NCBI GenBank assembly: GCA_025529335.1
Contig: JAMYHX010000223.1
Location: 1 to 64,000 of the forward strand
Length of the DNA stretch: 64,000 nucleotides
Direction: 5' to 3'
Source: Rhizopus sp. PT2906
Lineage: Eukaryota > Mucoromycota > Mucoromycetes > Mucorales > Rhizopodaceae
Of the stretch, positions 11,363 to 22,413 are shown piece after piece. Numbering within the stretch: position 1 is the first letter of the stretch; every line of letters begins with the position of its first letter. The notes below the pieces were generated by a model. It worked only from the letters and a program-made list of their open reading frames with translations. It was not told the origin of the DNA and ran no database searches. The position numbers and the translations under genes were made by a program.

Positions 11363-12306
11363 ATGAGACGACCCGTATTTATCGTACAGCAATAAAGCAG
11401 ATAACACTTTGTGTAGTATAGTGCATTAACAATTCGTTATGTGGGAAGCATATGATAGCTCAAACAATGGATCTTTGTAATAAAATCTAAGCATGACCTA
11501 TTGGCCTTGTAGTTATTCAAAAGAGTTTCAAAGATGATCCAATGAAGATTCTGAGAGCACTTCTTTTAAGGATACGTATAAGCATCACTGCAATATATAT
11601 CAACCCATCATCTTTTCTAAAATAATAATACTATCAGGCCATGATTTAACCAAGATTAAGGCAAAGCAGAAAAAGAATGATTTGGGCCAGTTGAATACAG
11701 TAAACAAGTGTGCACTTTCACAACAGCTTAGATTTTTTCATCATCAGCGTTCAAACTCCTCAACTTGATCAAGCAAAAATAGATGGCTCTTTTCCTCATA
11801 ATCTGCTATCTGAGGGCCAAACCCGGTCCCCTTTACGCACACACTGGTCAGCGAACAAGACAAACACTTTTTTATCAGGCCTTTCAAGGCACCCGCCCCT
11901 ACTTGCCCCTACCTATTTGGCGATGCAGCGTATGCTTAGTTATAGTTTTCTTTAAAATGTTGAAAATCTCGACATCTCTCCATTAGCACTCTTCAAACAA
12001 GACTGCATGTTCAGTAATTCCAGATGAATATGGTTATAGTTTATTAAACTTGGAGTACTCGAATCATTTTGAAATTTCTTTCTCGCTCTCGATTACCCCC
12101 AGAGTAATTGTAACTAGTGCTAAATCCGGACTTCAACTGAAAGCAACAGAAATAGAGAATTTTTTAAAGGTGAAGAAACCGATAGATTACGTAAAAGATA
12201 GGATGTGATAATATTGTTCAAAGAATCAAAGGAGAAATCGAACAAAACGGACATGGACATTGAACTTGAGCAGTGCGGTACGTTTACTATTCGCCAGAAA
12301 GAATAA
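11363..12306 (+). CDS. Probable seven-exon gene of unknown function, hidden by short exons
   Basis: Exons 11363-11374, 11422-11476, 11513-11575, 11638-11707, 11748-11929, 12015-12169 and 12202-12306 join in frame to 213 residues. The evidence is that six GT-AG junctions each carry a protein-like frame into the next with correct phase. Recognisable stretches are FIQKSFKDDPMKILRALLL, LLSEGQTRSPLRTHW, HPPLLAPTYLAMQ, EYGYSLLNLEYSNHFEIS and a C-terminus ending TFTIRQKE. Several inferred introns are short (32, 36 and 40 nt), and the 12-nt first exon is a guess. I do not recognise the family. It could instead be a decaying gene, but no in-frame stop is left after splicing. Confidence 0.45.
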
Positions 12307-12984
12307 GGGCAGTTTCGAACCTACAAACTACAACAGAAATGTAAAATTATGCTATAATGAGCGTCGATACATGGCTAGAAATAGCTGACTAGAGACAGAA
12401 GATAGTGCAGTGGTTGGATACAAAGCACAGTCTATACATACGTCAGTGTACGTTATGAATGAACATAATATGTCTCAAGCCTGTCTCTCTCTTTTTTTTT
12501 TCTGGCTACGATAAGGTTTAACATCATTTACGGATTACTGGAAACATAAAGTGAAAATAGTTCATGGTGGCTTCCCCAATGTATAAACTCAATGTGCCTT
12601 TCCGTTCTGGCAGGAAAAAGCTATCCATGGCTTGTCGGACCTTACTTGTTTTTTTGGTGTTACTTTTTCCTTGCCTTGATCCAGCTCCTCCAACGCTGGA
12701 AAATGCAATCATCTTGCCGCTGAATTTCCGTACAGAAAACGCCAGAGAGAGAGAGCCTAATGGTTTAGGTAAATTTCATTAAAAATGAATAAACCAGAAT
12801 GCTAATATTTTATGTATTCTTATCTATTACATTTTGCTTGGTATGTATCCGAGAATACTCATCGTATCTTTTATATCTCAATTTTAGGACTTATATCCCT
12901 CTACGCAATCTTCCAACAACCTGAAAAGAGAGAGAAAAAGAAAGATCAATGTATTAATGTTTATGTATATAGAAAACAAGCAAT
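12307..12984. other. Intergenic region with unassigned short ORFs
   Basis: 678 bp containing opposed open frames at 12524-12782. The minus-strand one (62 codons, includes VRQAMDSFFLPERKG) looks slightly protein-like, but no upstream exon, family or start context supports it. A T-rich stretch and the downstream CTTTTCAG at ~12911-12925 (minus strand) may be a splice acceptor for an extra exon of the small gene at 12985-13317. Confidence 0.4.
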
Positions 12985-13317
12985 TTAATGGTCAATGGAA
13001 AGTGGACCTGAGGACAAGATACAGTTGGTAGACTTTCGAAGCGCATTTCTCGCTTGCTTCTTTTTCTCCTTGGCAGCCAAACGTAATTGAGCCCTGCGTT
13101 CCTGCCTCGATATCTTTTTTTCGATAATAGGAGCTTCCTTTTCGATCCGTTCATCTCTTCCCTCGGTCCGTTCATCGGTTGGATCTTGCACTGGTTGCCG
13201 TTCCTTTGTTGTCTTTACCTTTATCCAATCTTCATCTAAAGGTTCGTAGTGATCGTTAAATGGTTCCTGAATTTGTTGGGGTTGATGATACCAAGATGAT
13301 AACCAAGAAGAGAACAT
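12985..13317 (-). CDS. Small Trp-rich/basic protein with a possible Atg8-interaction motif
   Basis: A 110-codon frame starting MFSSWLSSWYHQ. The N-terminal ~12 residues could form an amphipathic Trp-rich helix. Residues ~24-34 (YEPLDEDWIKV) match the W-x-x-V core of an Atg8-interacting motif with acidic residues before the Trp. The middle is charged, and residues ~67-95 form a basic helix (KKISRQERRAQLRLAAK). The C-terminus is uncertain: a GTATCT at ~13025 and a strong pyrimidine-rich acceptor near 12925 would replace the last residues with a short alternative end. No family is recognised. A pyrimidine-rich leader upstream supports the start. Confidence 0.55.
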   Translation of the reverse strand: MFSSWLSSWYHQPQQIQEPFNDHYEPLDEDWIKVKTTKERQPVQDPTDERTEGRDERIEKEAPIIEKKISRQERRAQLRLAAKEKKKQARNALRKSTNCILSSGPLSIDH

Positions 13318-14205
13318 AGACAATGTGTAATAGTAGTAGTTGAGAGAAAGCTTTGAAGTGAACGACAACAAAGAGAGAAAAAAAAAAAAAAAAAGAGAAA
13401 CAAGAGAAGATAAAGGGAAAGGGACTTATAAGACATGACGATATAAGAACGTGATAAGTCATGCTTGAGCCTACTAGGTCACGCTGCAAGACTGGTCGAA
13501 ATCACAGTTTGTTTTCCCGCTAAAAGACTGGGACACAGTGAGCGAGACAGACAAGAGGAACAGTGAATAAAGGGGGGGGGAGGACGACTGTTTTAGACAT
13601 TTATAGAAAATTTGATTAAACAATAGTGACGTGTGATAACCAGTTTAAAAATGAATATGTTATGATACACATATAGATACCAGTTGTTAAGGGAATGTCT
13701 GACAGTTGTATGAAAGACGCATTTATAAAAGATGCTCCATGTTTGTATACGCATCAAGTAATAATTGAAGATAATGATGATTTGTGTAAACATATAATCA
13801 TTCATGAAATATATTTATGGAAATAGCTTAAAGTGAAGACACGAGGTATACAAATAATAAATTGATACGCGTTCAAAGATTGACTTTGCAGTCACTCCAA
13901 GAACATACTTCATTATTCAAAGGTGTATCATATGATATGTATATTTTTCCAGTTCTAATTATAGAACAATTGGACAACGTCAACAGGATAAGATAATGCT
14001 TCTTTGTCAAATAAGGAGAGAGAAAGAAGGATGTATAATGAATATCCAATAAAAATATAAAGTATTATGCCAAACAATGAAAATTATTACTACGAACAAC
14101 AATAAACATCCACACAGCTTTAATATAAATACCTTTTCTTTCTTTCTCTCTCTCTTTTTTTTCTTTTTCTCTCTCTCTATTCTTTTCACTCTTATTTTAC
14201 AAACG
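13318..14205. other. AT-rich intergenic region and CT-rich leader
   Basis: Holds a G9 run at ~13574, several AT-rich blocks and no convincing coding frame. The last ~60 bases before 14206 are a TTTCTTTCTCTC-type pyrimidine tract, the common leader type in this window, so at least the 3' part is likely the promoter and 5' UTR of the next gene. Confidence 0.5.
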
Positions 14206-15272
14206 ATGAAGATATTTGATATAGAAGAATTTGACAATATAAACAATGCAACTCTAGATGGCAGTACTTCCTATTTCTCCTCTACCTCAAATCAGTTAGT
14301 ACAGACAAGCGGTCTCAAAACGACGACGACTGGATCTTTCTCTGGATTCAAAAGTGGGATCAACGTGACTCCAATGATTAAACTTCGTGGCATATCGCAT
14401 TTAACAGAAGAAGAAAGAAGAGAAAGATATCGAACTCGTCTCACCGACAAATTGATCATCAATCCTATGATTAAACTTCCTGGTCCTGCCAGTCGTAAGA
14501 GTTACCTTACCCCTTTAGGATCGTCGTCCTTTGCCGATCAAGGACAACAACGCATCACCTCCGAAGGCTCAAGCGCGTGTTCCAAAATCGATCAAACAGA
14601 ACAGAAAGTCACGTTTAGCACCTTTGGCGATCCGTTTATAATGCAAATAAGAAAGGACGAGAGTAGTAGTACAAGGTAAAGTCGTCTGTGCCGGTATAAC
14701 TCTGTTCTAACATACATTAATAGTGATACCACTTCCAAAATTTCTGTATCAAATACAGAATTTCAGAAGTTGCTTAATACCGCCAAAGCCATCATTGCCT
14801 GCTTCAAGAGCGTGTTTAAAGAGACGCATCAAAAGACCATTGATAGACTTTCTGGTTCTATTATGCCGCTTGTGCTTTTCAAGGAAACTTATGCGATGAG
14901 ACTAAGAGACGTAGAGTTATTGTATATCATTTGTTCGGGAACTGATCATTTTTTTTATATACACAACAGAAAATTGAAAGCTTAGTCATTCAGTTGGAGA
15001 ATGATGAAGCGAGTAGTGAATTGAACAAGTCAGAACAGAATAACTTTAATGAAAAATTGAAGGATTTTATAAGCAAGACGGAGGAGTACTCTTTAGCTAC
15101 AAGATCGCTTGAGGATGCTGTCAGTACACTGGTTGATGAATGTGAACACTTGGTACAGGGGCTCAGGGAGGACTTGTCCATAAAGAAGCGTGCTCGTTTG
15201 GAATGGGATGATATAAATTCTCAACTATCTGAACAAGGAAATCAAGTATGGAAGAAGCAGCGTACAGGATAA
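14206..15272 (+). CDS. Unknown protein with C-terminal coiled coil
   Basis: Exons 14206-14675, 14724-14910 and 14970-15272 give 319 residues. The N-terminal half is Ser/Thr-rich and carries a repeated element, TPMIKLRG and NPMIKLPG, about 35 residues apart, around a charged segment (LTEEERRERYRTRL). The C-terminal half is helical with heptad-like Leu/Ile spacing (EKLKDFISKTEEYSLATRS), suggesting a coiled coil and hence a structural or complex-forming role. I do not recognise the family. The start follows a CT-rich leader. The stop lies 46 bp from the convergent RIT1 stop. Confidence 0.72.
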
Positions 15273-15318
15273 ACAAGTGGTCAAGAAATTTTATAAATAA
15301 AATGAATAAACATTGTCT

Positions 15319-17046
15319 CTAGTCTGTGGTATTGGAATGACTCATAAAGTATACGTTTACCTTTTTCAAGGTCGTTCGGGAGGGTGAAGCCTAGAAAAAG
15401 ATGAGAAGGCGATTAAATATATGATTATTGTTACCTTTTCCCAGCTTGAGATAATGCGAACCAATTGATGCTGAATCACTTTCTTGTCCACTATAAAATA
15501 TTCCAAATTGTAAACATTAAGATGTACCATTAAACACACACACACAACTGACCTCGAGGCTTGGTTTCTTTTTGTAATTGACCATCAAGATCAAAATAAT
15601 TCACTAGAATGGATAATGCTATGCCTACTGAACTATCCTTTCCTATTCACATAAAGATATGCATATTTAGAATTTGCTCAAAGGATCTCTCTCAAATAGT
15701 TTTTATGCTAACCTGAATCACAACAGATGAGAATATTTTGCTTTTCTAATAATGGTTTCTCCACATAACGGATAGCCTTTGGTATGGCCAAAAGAAATGC
15801 CTGTTGACCTCTTTTGCCTTCGGGAATAGGCAAGTGTAAATAGGTATCAGAGTTCAGTTCAAGGTTTTTCTCAGAGCAATTGATAATGATATCAAATTGT
15901 TGCCAATTGGATTGTGCACTTGCCAAGTCACTTATAGCTATAGTTGTAGGCTTAATGAATGCAAAGGAACCTGTTGGCTGCGAATTCATCTTTTCTAAAC
16001 TATCCTTCACAATCTCTCTTACTCTACGTTCACATTCTCCCTTGCTTTCCAGTATGAACTGATGATTTTCCCAGAACAAAGAGGGAGTCAGGCCCTAATG
16101 GAGGCTGTCTTAGCTCCAAAAACTGTTTTTTATCTCTCTTTTTTTTTTACCAGACACCAAGCTTCTTGATCATCACCTGATCCTTGAACGTAGAGGTACC
16201 CAGGTCTTACTTGATAGCCATTCTCGACAGCCTCTGATGCACTCAGGCACACCACAGGCCAAAATGAGCAATCATCAAAATCTGGCACGATCGTACCACA
16301 AGATTGAGGTGTAAACCAGATCGGCCTTAATGGCTTTTTGAGTTGATCAGCGATCGCGTAAACGTCTATTCCTGAACTCATTAACTTGTCCACCAATGAT
16401 TCCATCTTGGCTTCAATCTGTGCATGCTCTGATCTGGACACAGCCGACGGTAACGAGTGAAAGTCAGTGTCCCAATGATAGCCCTTGATTCGTTGAACGG
16501 CTCGGTTGATGGTACAGCACCAGATCGGTATTGTCTTTGAAAGTGCGTCAGGGATTCGCTTGCCTTTCCGTGTTGAATCAACGAGGATACAGCCGTGATG
16601 TTGTGCTATGATCGGAATCAAATGGAGATTGTTTCTTCTGATATTAAAGTCCCAGATATGCATGTGTCCGTCTGTAGATTTGAAATAGGCTGAATAAGCT
16701 TGTTTCTATTGTTGTGTTATTAAATGTGTTCTTTTATGAAATAAACATACTTTTCGTCGGTCGATATACCATGATCCACAACGTTCATTTGCTATAAAAC
16801 ATGAATACTTATTTGTATTGTCGTCTACTATTTTTACCAACAAGAGCAAGACGAGGAAAGAGGTCAGAGATGGTCATGACAAATGAAGCATCATCAACAA
16901 TAGATCTCAGACGATTATAACTAAATTGATATAAATATTCTTCTTTTCTTTTCTCTTTTTCTTTGTTTTTACATGCTTTTGGCATCCTTTCTCACTTGAC
17001 TTGCTTCTTGATTAAAATCACTCTTTTCATACAAGAATATTTCCAT
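15319..17046 (-). CDS. RIT1: tRNA A64 2'-O-ribosylphosphate transferase (initiator tRNA modification)
   Basis: Eight exons (17046-16973, 16920-16838, 16791-16751, 16705-16151, 16094-15713, 15642-15553, 15490-15435, 15390-15319) encode 450 residues. RIT1 adds a ribosyl phosphate to A64 of initiator tRNA-Met in fungi and plants, keeping it out of elongation. Diagnostic stretches are YNRLRSIVDDASFV, ANERCGSWYID, FKSTDGHMHIWDFNIRRNN, CILVDSTRKGKR, YVQGSGDD and, at the C-terminus, PSRTTLKKVNVYFMS. The phosphatase-like loop CCDSGKDSSVGIAL is intact. The start codon is 38 bp from that of METTL16 on the other strand. Confidence 0.95.
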
Positions 17047-17084
17047 TATGCAAAAAAAGAGAATAAAAATTTTTATTTCTTTCA

Positions 17085-18468
17085 ATGCATCCAAAAAACA
17101 TTTACAATATCGAACCTGATTTCAAAGAATTAGCAGCGACCTTTGACTCATTTAAGCCATTGTAAGACATTCTTTATTATTTTAAACTTGTCTAATCTTT
17201 CAATAGTGTAAAACAGCAATCAAACGGACGCGCTTATATTGACTTTAAAGACCCACTTGCAGTAAAGTAAGATAGAAAATCCTATTTTTTAAAAGCAATA
17301 CTTATTTTATATAGAACACTATGTCAATGTTTAATGAAAAGGGATTTTGATATTGATCTGGATTTTCCTCTGGACTCTCTTTGCCCCGCTGTTCCCAACA
17401 GACTTAACTATATACTTTGGTTAGAAGACTTGGTGAGTGAAACCATGCAAGATGACAAGATAAGAGGAATTGACATGTAAGAACAATGATGATAACAATA
17501 CAAAAAGCAACTCATTATAAAAAAGTGGTGTGGGTGCATCCTGTATCTATCCTTTACTCGGATGCGCAAGAAATCCTCATTGGACGTTCCTCGGCACAGA
17601 TATCAATCATCGTTCAATAGAATGGGCACAGGAGAACGTAAGGAAGAATGGTTTGGAGGATAGGATCACGATAAGACATAACGATGACCCAGAAAAGATA
17701 TTGGTGATAGATGAGGAGAAGTATACGTTCTGTATGTGCAACCCTCCCTTTTACGAATCTCAGGAGGAACTTGAGCAAGGACTGGCTAATAAAGAGCTTG
17801 AGCCCTCTGCGGTATGTACCGGATCGCTTCATGAGATGATCACACAAGGTGGTGAGTATGGGTTTATAAGTAGGATGATCAAAGAAAGTTTAGAGATACG
17901 GACACGCATCAGATGGTACACGAGCATGATTGGTCTAAAGAAATCCATATGGCCCCTCGTCCGGCTGTTGAAGGCGTCTGGGATCACAAACTATCTGATC
18001 ACTGACCTGACTCAGGGCAAGACCACACGTTGGGCCATCGCATGGTCCTTTCATCCCGAGCGAGCGGTCAAGACGCCTAGTCTAGATGAATACCGTCCCA
18101 AGTGTCAATTCGTTATCAAATTACCACAGTCGGTTGATTTTGTCATGAAACACATTCAGACCATACTTGCTGACTTGGGCATCCACATTGAAAGACAAGA
18201 CTGTCAAAGTCTGATTGGAACTGCGAAAAGAAACAGTTGGTCTAGAGCCGCACGGAGACAGAAACGGCAGAAGATAACGCATGAACCAGAGAAGGATCTG
18301 TTTACGTTTGAAATGATACTAGAACCAAATACAGTATTACAGATCAGTTGGACAAAGGGACATGATAGGAATCTATTTGAAAGCTTTTGGTCTCACGTTA
18401 AAAAAAGAATAGAAGAACAATGTGGGTTAGAGAGAGGAACGAAGAATAAATGCTTTATTGAAGTTTGA
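17085..18468 (+). CDS. METTL16: METTL16-type RNA N6-adenosine methyltransferase
   Basis: Exons 17085-17161, 17207-17266, 17315-17476 and 17526-18468 give 413 residues. METTL16 and its fission-yeast homologue methylate U6 snRNA. The SAM-binding motif GVGASCIYPLLG and the catalytic NPPF (residues ~172-175) are intact; FKDPLAVK and RGIDIGVG match the family N-terminal half. The C-terminal ~130 residues after RTSW-like linker sequence are shorter than in animal METTL16 and basic (SRAARRQKRQK), possibly a reduced RNA-binding extension. The last 14 bp of the coding region overlap the end of TRAPPC12 on the other strand. Confidence 0.93.
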
Positions 18469-19770
18469 AACACTCTGGCTGGAAAGAATCACCTGCCCAT
18501 GTGGCTACTTGCTTCATTATTTCCACCTTCTTTTCTGTTGAATCCTCATATCTCAATTCATATAAAGTACAAAGATTCATGACGATGGATTCACATATTC
18601 CAGCTGATGTTGGATTTTTCATTGTCAATGTCTCTAAAATTTCAATCGCCTATAAGACACTATGAGAACAATTTCCCCCCCTTTTTTAAAAACTCCTTTT
18701 TATACCTTGACCAAGTTTCCTAAATAGATCTCACAGACGGCCAAATTATTCATGACGAGCAAATTGTCCTTATTGGATTGATGCACCTGTTCCAACAAAT
18801 CTCTTGCTTGACTCCATTCACCCTTTGCCATGGACGTGAACGCCTTGTTGATGATCACCGCCTCATCTTGTTTTATCAACTGCTCTATGCGCTCAAACAT
18901 ACTTGTTGCCGAACCAACATCGCCCATCTGGAGATAGAGTCTACCCAAGCCAGAGAGGACATCGACCTGATCAGGTCGCTTCTTCAACACGTCCTCCATC
19001 GTATTCACCGCCGCCGAGTAGTTTTGAATGGCGATCCAGTGTGACGCGATCACCAGGTACGTCTGGATCTCTCGTCGTTCCCACACAGGATCTCTCTGTT
19101 GCATCCTCTTACACTTGGCTGCCAGCATCGTCAGTCTCTCTAGCGTCACGTTGGGGTATTTCAAAAAGGACGGCAGACGTGCCCAGAGGATCCAGAGAGC
19201 AAACGGAACCATCGACTCTTTGGTCACCGGGTCTCGTAGTTCAGGTCGGTTCAGGTCGCCTAGTTTTTCAAGTTCGGCTGTTGCTAGCTGATAGAGTCCT
19301 AGTTTGGTCAGTGCTAAGAGTCTCATATGCCATAACTCTAAAATGGATTTGAGGTCGGAAGGATCGGACTGGATGATGTGTTGTCTAGCATACTTGGCTA
19401 CTGATCTCCACATGTTTTTCATCTAGGTCAACATTAACACACACAAAAACATACACATGTAATTATAATCTTTACCACCATCAGTTCTGGATTCTTCAAA
19501 TTGTCTTCCACATTGCGTTGTGGTCTATTATTTTGTAAAGGTATATAACGTTCTAAGAGGTCATTGAAGGCATCACTCTAATCATTTAGTCAACTTGAAA
19601 TATTATTCATTATATTTATTTACTGTAGGGATATCATAAAAGTTGGCGTTACTGTTGATTGAATATCCAGCAGATAACGTTCGTTGTCTTTCAGGTCTAT
19701 TAGTCGTCTTGATGGTAGCCTCTGTTAAAGAAGGTGATAGGATAGAGTTTAGAATATCTGAAGAGTCCAT
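18455..19770 (-). CDS. TRAPPC12: TRAPPC12-like TPR protein (TRAPP III subunit)
   Basis: Exons 19770-19624, 19577-19476, 19422-18706 and 18649-18455 (all phase 0) encode 386 residues. Animal TRAPPC12 has ~735; this version keeps mainly the C-terminal TPR half. TPR-like helices run through residues ~120-370 (e.g. LGLYQLATAELEKLG, VDVLSGLGRLYLQMG, LLVMNNLAVCEIYLGNL). The end GDSFQPECFKLQ closely matches the conserved family C-terminus, which supports the stop at 18455. TRAPP complexes act as Rab exchange factors in ER-Golgi traffic and autophagy. The start gives a short polar N-terminus, MDSSDILNSILSPS. Confidence 0.88.
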
Positions 19771-19862
19771 AAAGAGAAAAAAATGTGTATAGTTCCCAAT
19801 TAAAAAAGAAAATCTTTATTATTAAAACTTTTTAAATATAAAATGCGTGCGTTGTCTCTCTT

Positions 19863-21394
19863 TTATTCTTCCATGTGTTCTTCATCATCCTCCATTTGTT
19901 CATCGGCATATTCTTCATCGTATTCTTCTTCGATGGTTGCTTCTTGGTATTGTTGGTATTCAGAGACCAAATCGTTCATGTTGGACTCTGCTTCTGTGAA
20001 TTCCATTTCATCCATACCTTCTCCAGTGTACCAATGCAAGAAAGCCTTTCTTCTAAACATGGCCGTGAACTGTTCGTTCACACGCTTGAATAATTCTTGA
20101 ATGGCTGTACTGTTACCAATAAAAGTACCAGACATCTTGAGACCAACAGGAGGAATGTCACAGAGAGAAGTCTTGACACTGTTGGGAATCCATTCAACAA
20201 AGTAAGAAGAGTTCTTTTGTTGAACAGCCAACATTTGGTTTTCGACTTCCTTGGTAGACAAGCGACCACGGAAGATGGTACCGGCAGTCAAGTAACGACC
20301 GTGACGAGGATCAGAGGCAGCCATCATGTTACGGGCATCAAACATCTGAGCGGTCAATTCGGGTACGCTCAAGTTACGGTATTGCTGAGAACCAAAAGCA
20401 GTCAAGGGAGCAAAACCGACCATGAAGAAGTGAAGACGAGGGAAAGGGACCATGTTCACACAGAGCTTACGCAAGTCAGAGTTCAATTGACCGGGGAAAC
20501 GCAAACTGGTGGAGACACCAGACATGACAGCAGAGACAAGTTGATTCAAGTCAGGGTAATCGGGGTTGGTGAGTTTGAGTGTTCTGAAACAGATGTCATA
20601 AAGAGCTTCGTTATCGATACAGTAAGTGGCATCACAGTTTTCGACAAGTTGGTGAACTGAAAGAACAGCGTTATAAGGTTCAACGACGGTATCGGATACC
20701 TTGGGTGAAGGTACGACAGAGTAAGTACTCAAGATACGGTCAGGATATTCCTCACGAATCTTAGAAAGTAAAAGGGAACCGAGACCAGAACCGGTACCAC
20801 CACCAAGAGAGTGAGCAAGTTGGAAACCTTGAAGACAGTCGGTGTTTTCAGCTTCTTTGCGGACAACATCCATGATGGATTCTACTAACTCGGCACCTTC
20901 AGTGTAGTAACCCTTTGCCCAAGAGTTACCAGCACCAGATTGGGCATTGACAAAGTTATCAGGTCTATAGATTTTACCATAAGCACTATTACGAATACCA
21001 TCCATAGTGGCAGGTTCAAGATCGACTAATACAGCTCTATTTTAATCAAGGGGTTATTACATATAATCCGCAGCTATCCTATCCCACTTTACCTTGGCAC
21101 ATATTTGCCTTCAGAGCCTTCATTATAAAATACATTGATGCGTTCTAATTGGAGATCGTTGTCACCAATGTAGTTACCGTTGGTATCAATACCATGTTCT
21201 TGTGAGATGGTTTCCCAGAATTGTTGTCCAATCTACAACAGTTAATCTCTCTCTTCTTTTTTTTTTGTTTATATAATATGTGAGGTTAATTTACCTGATT
21301 ACCACATTGACCTAGTTAAACCATTAGTTTTACTGTTTTTATTGTTGTTACTATTTAAAATCTTACCTGCTTGCAAGTGAATGATTTCTCTCAT
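19863..21394 (-). CDS. TUB2: Beta-tubulin
   Basis: Exons 21394-21367, 21311-21295, 21232-21093 and 21036-19863 encode 452 residues. The N-terminal MREI autoregulatory motif, the GTP-binding GGTGSGLG (residues 141-148) and an acidic C-terminal tail are present. The second exon is only 17 nt. By residue count, position 167 is Tyr, 198 is Ala and 200 is Tyr, in the segment VENCDATYCIDNEAL; most fungi sensitive to benzimidazoles have Phe167, Glu198 and Phe200. The sequence is otherwise a normal, complete beta-tubulin with Leu240 and His6 conserved, so it is not a pseudogene. Other diverged positions include LSVHQLVENC and IRNSAYGKIY. Codon choice is biased (GGT, AAG, GTC), suggesting high expression. 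Confidence 0.98.
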
Positions 21395-22413
21395 GTTGTA
21401 ATTGAATGTATATTAAAAAAGAATGAAGAAGATGTAAGAATATGCTAAGTAAAGTTAGTAAGAAAAAATAAAGACTACAATCCCCTTGAACTTACAAACA
21501 ACAGCAACAAGCAACAAGAAAGAAAGAAAAGAAAAGAAAAAAGAAAATTGTGTGCTTTTATTTATTAAAGGAAACAGACCTCGCCAAATTTTTTAAGGGC
21601 GAAATAGTTTCCCATTTATGCACGTCACGCTTTTTTTTTTCCTTCTGTTTAATCACATTTGAGCTCCGTACAAGATATGTCTATAAGTCTCCCTTCTCTT
21701 TAGAAGATAAGGAGTAAGGTTTATATGAATTGATTTTATTACTCAAAGGAGTCCCTCCTTTTGGGTGTGTGTATGTGTGTCATGTTTATGAAGTGGAGAT
21801 TATATGTCAATAGGATGTTTAAAAAAGGGAATGGTAGAATTGATATTTGTGTGGTTTCAGATATATAAAGGCATACATCAATTATATATTAAGGTAAATG
21901 ATGGCGTGTTTCTTTCATAAATGAGTGATTAGAATCATTTGGAGGGAAGGACACACGCGAAGTTCCCCCCATTTAAGCAAGTCAATCTATATATAATGAA
22001 TAAAATTCAAAGATGATAAAGTCTTTTTAATACATTTTCTTTCATTTCATGTGTTTAGAGCACTTTATCCCATGGAATGTAACGAAGAGGCACCACACCC
22101 AATTTTTGGACAGAGTGCCTCTCTTTCTCTCTTTCTATAACCTTAAAATTACTAAAATAAGTACTGGGTGCCACTCATCCATAGGTTTCGTTAATAAGCA
22201 CAAGTTCCCTTGGATTAATAAGCGATTAAAATAGTCCTTCTTTTAACAAACAACGGGTCGTTTATCATGCCCAAAAGGGAATAACCATAAATAATGAACC
22301 GAGATTGATTGTTGTTACTGCAGTGGCACCTTTTTTTCATCTGTTTCCAAACTGACCAAATAAAGAAAGTCCGATTGTCCCTTTTTATTTTTTCGTTTCT
22401 CTTTTTGTTAAGG
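21395..22413. other. Intergenic region between beta-tubulin and GGTase-I beta starts
   Basis: About 1 kb shared by two divergent genes. The tubulin side is A/G-rich (pyrimidine-rich in its transcript, 21480-21545). The middle (21650-22300) is AT-rich with short frames that have no protein-like character. The last ~40 bp before 22414 are T-rich. No RNA gene, repeat or extra exon could be supported. Confidence 0.5.

Noticed and set aside
12300..12340. TTCGAAAC-type box resembling a tRNA T-loop on the minus strand
   Set aside because: The flanking bases do not form a T stem, and no acceptor or anticodon stem could be drawn.
18778..19352. Overlapping plus-strand ORFs
   Set aside because: Shadows of the TRAPPC12 coding strand, which has a clear TPR pattern and a conserved C-terminus.
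22049..22234. 61-codon plus-strand ORF upstream of CDC43
   Set aside because: No continuing exons with phase, no family likeness and no leader; treated as chance.
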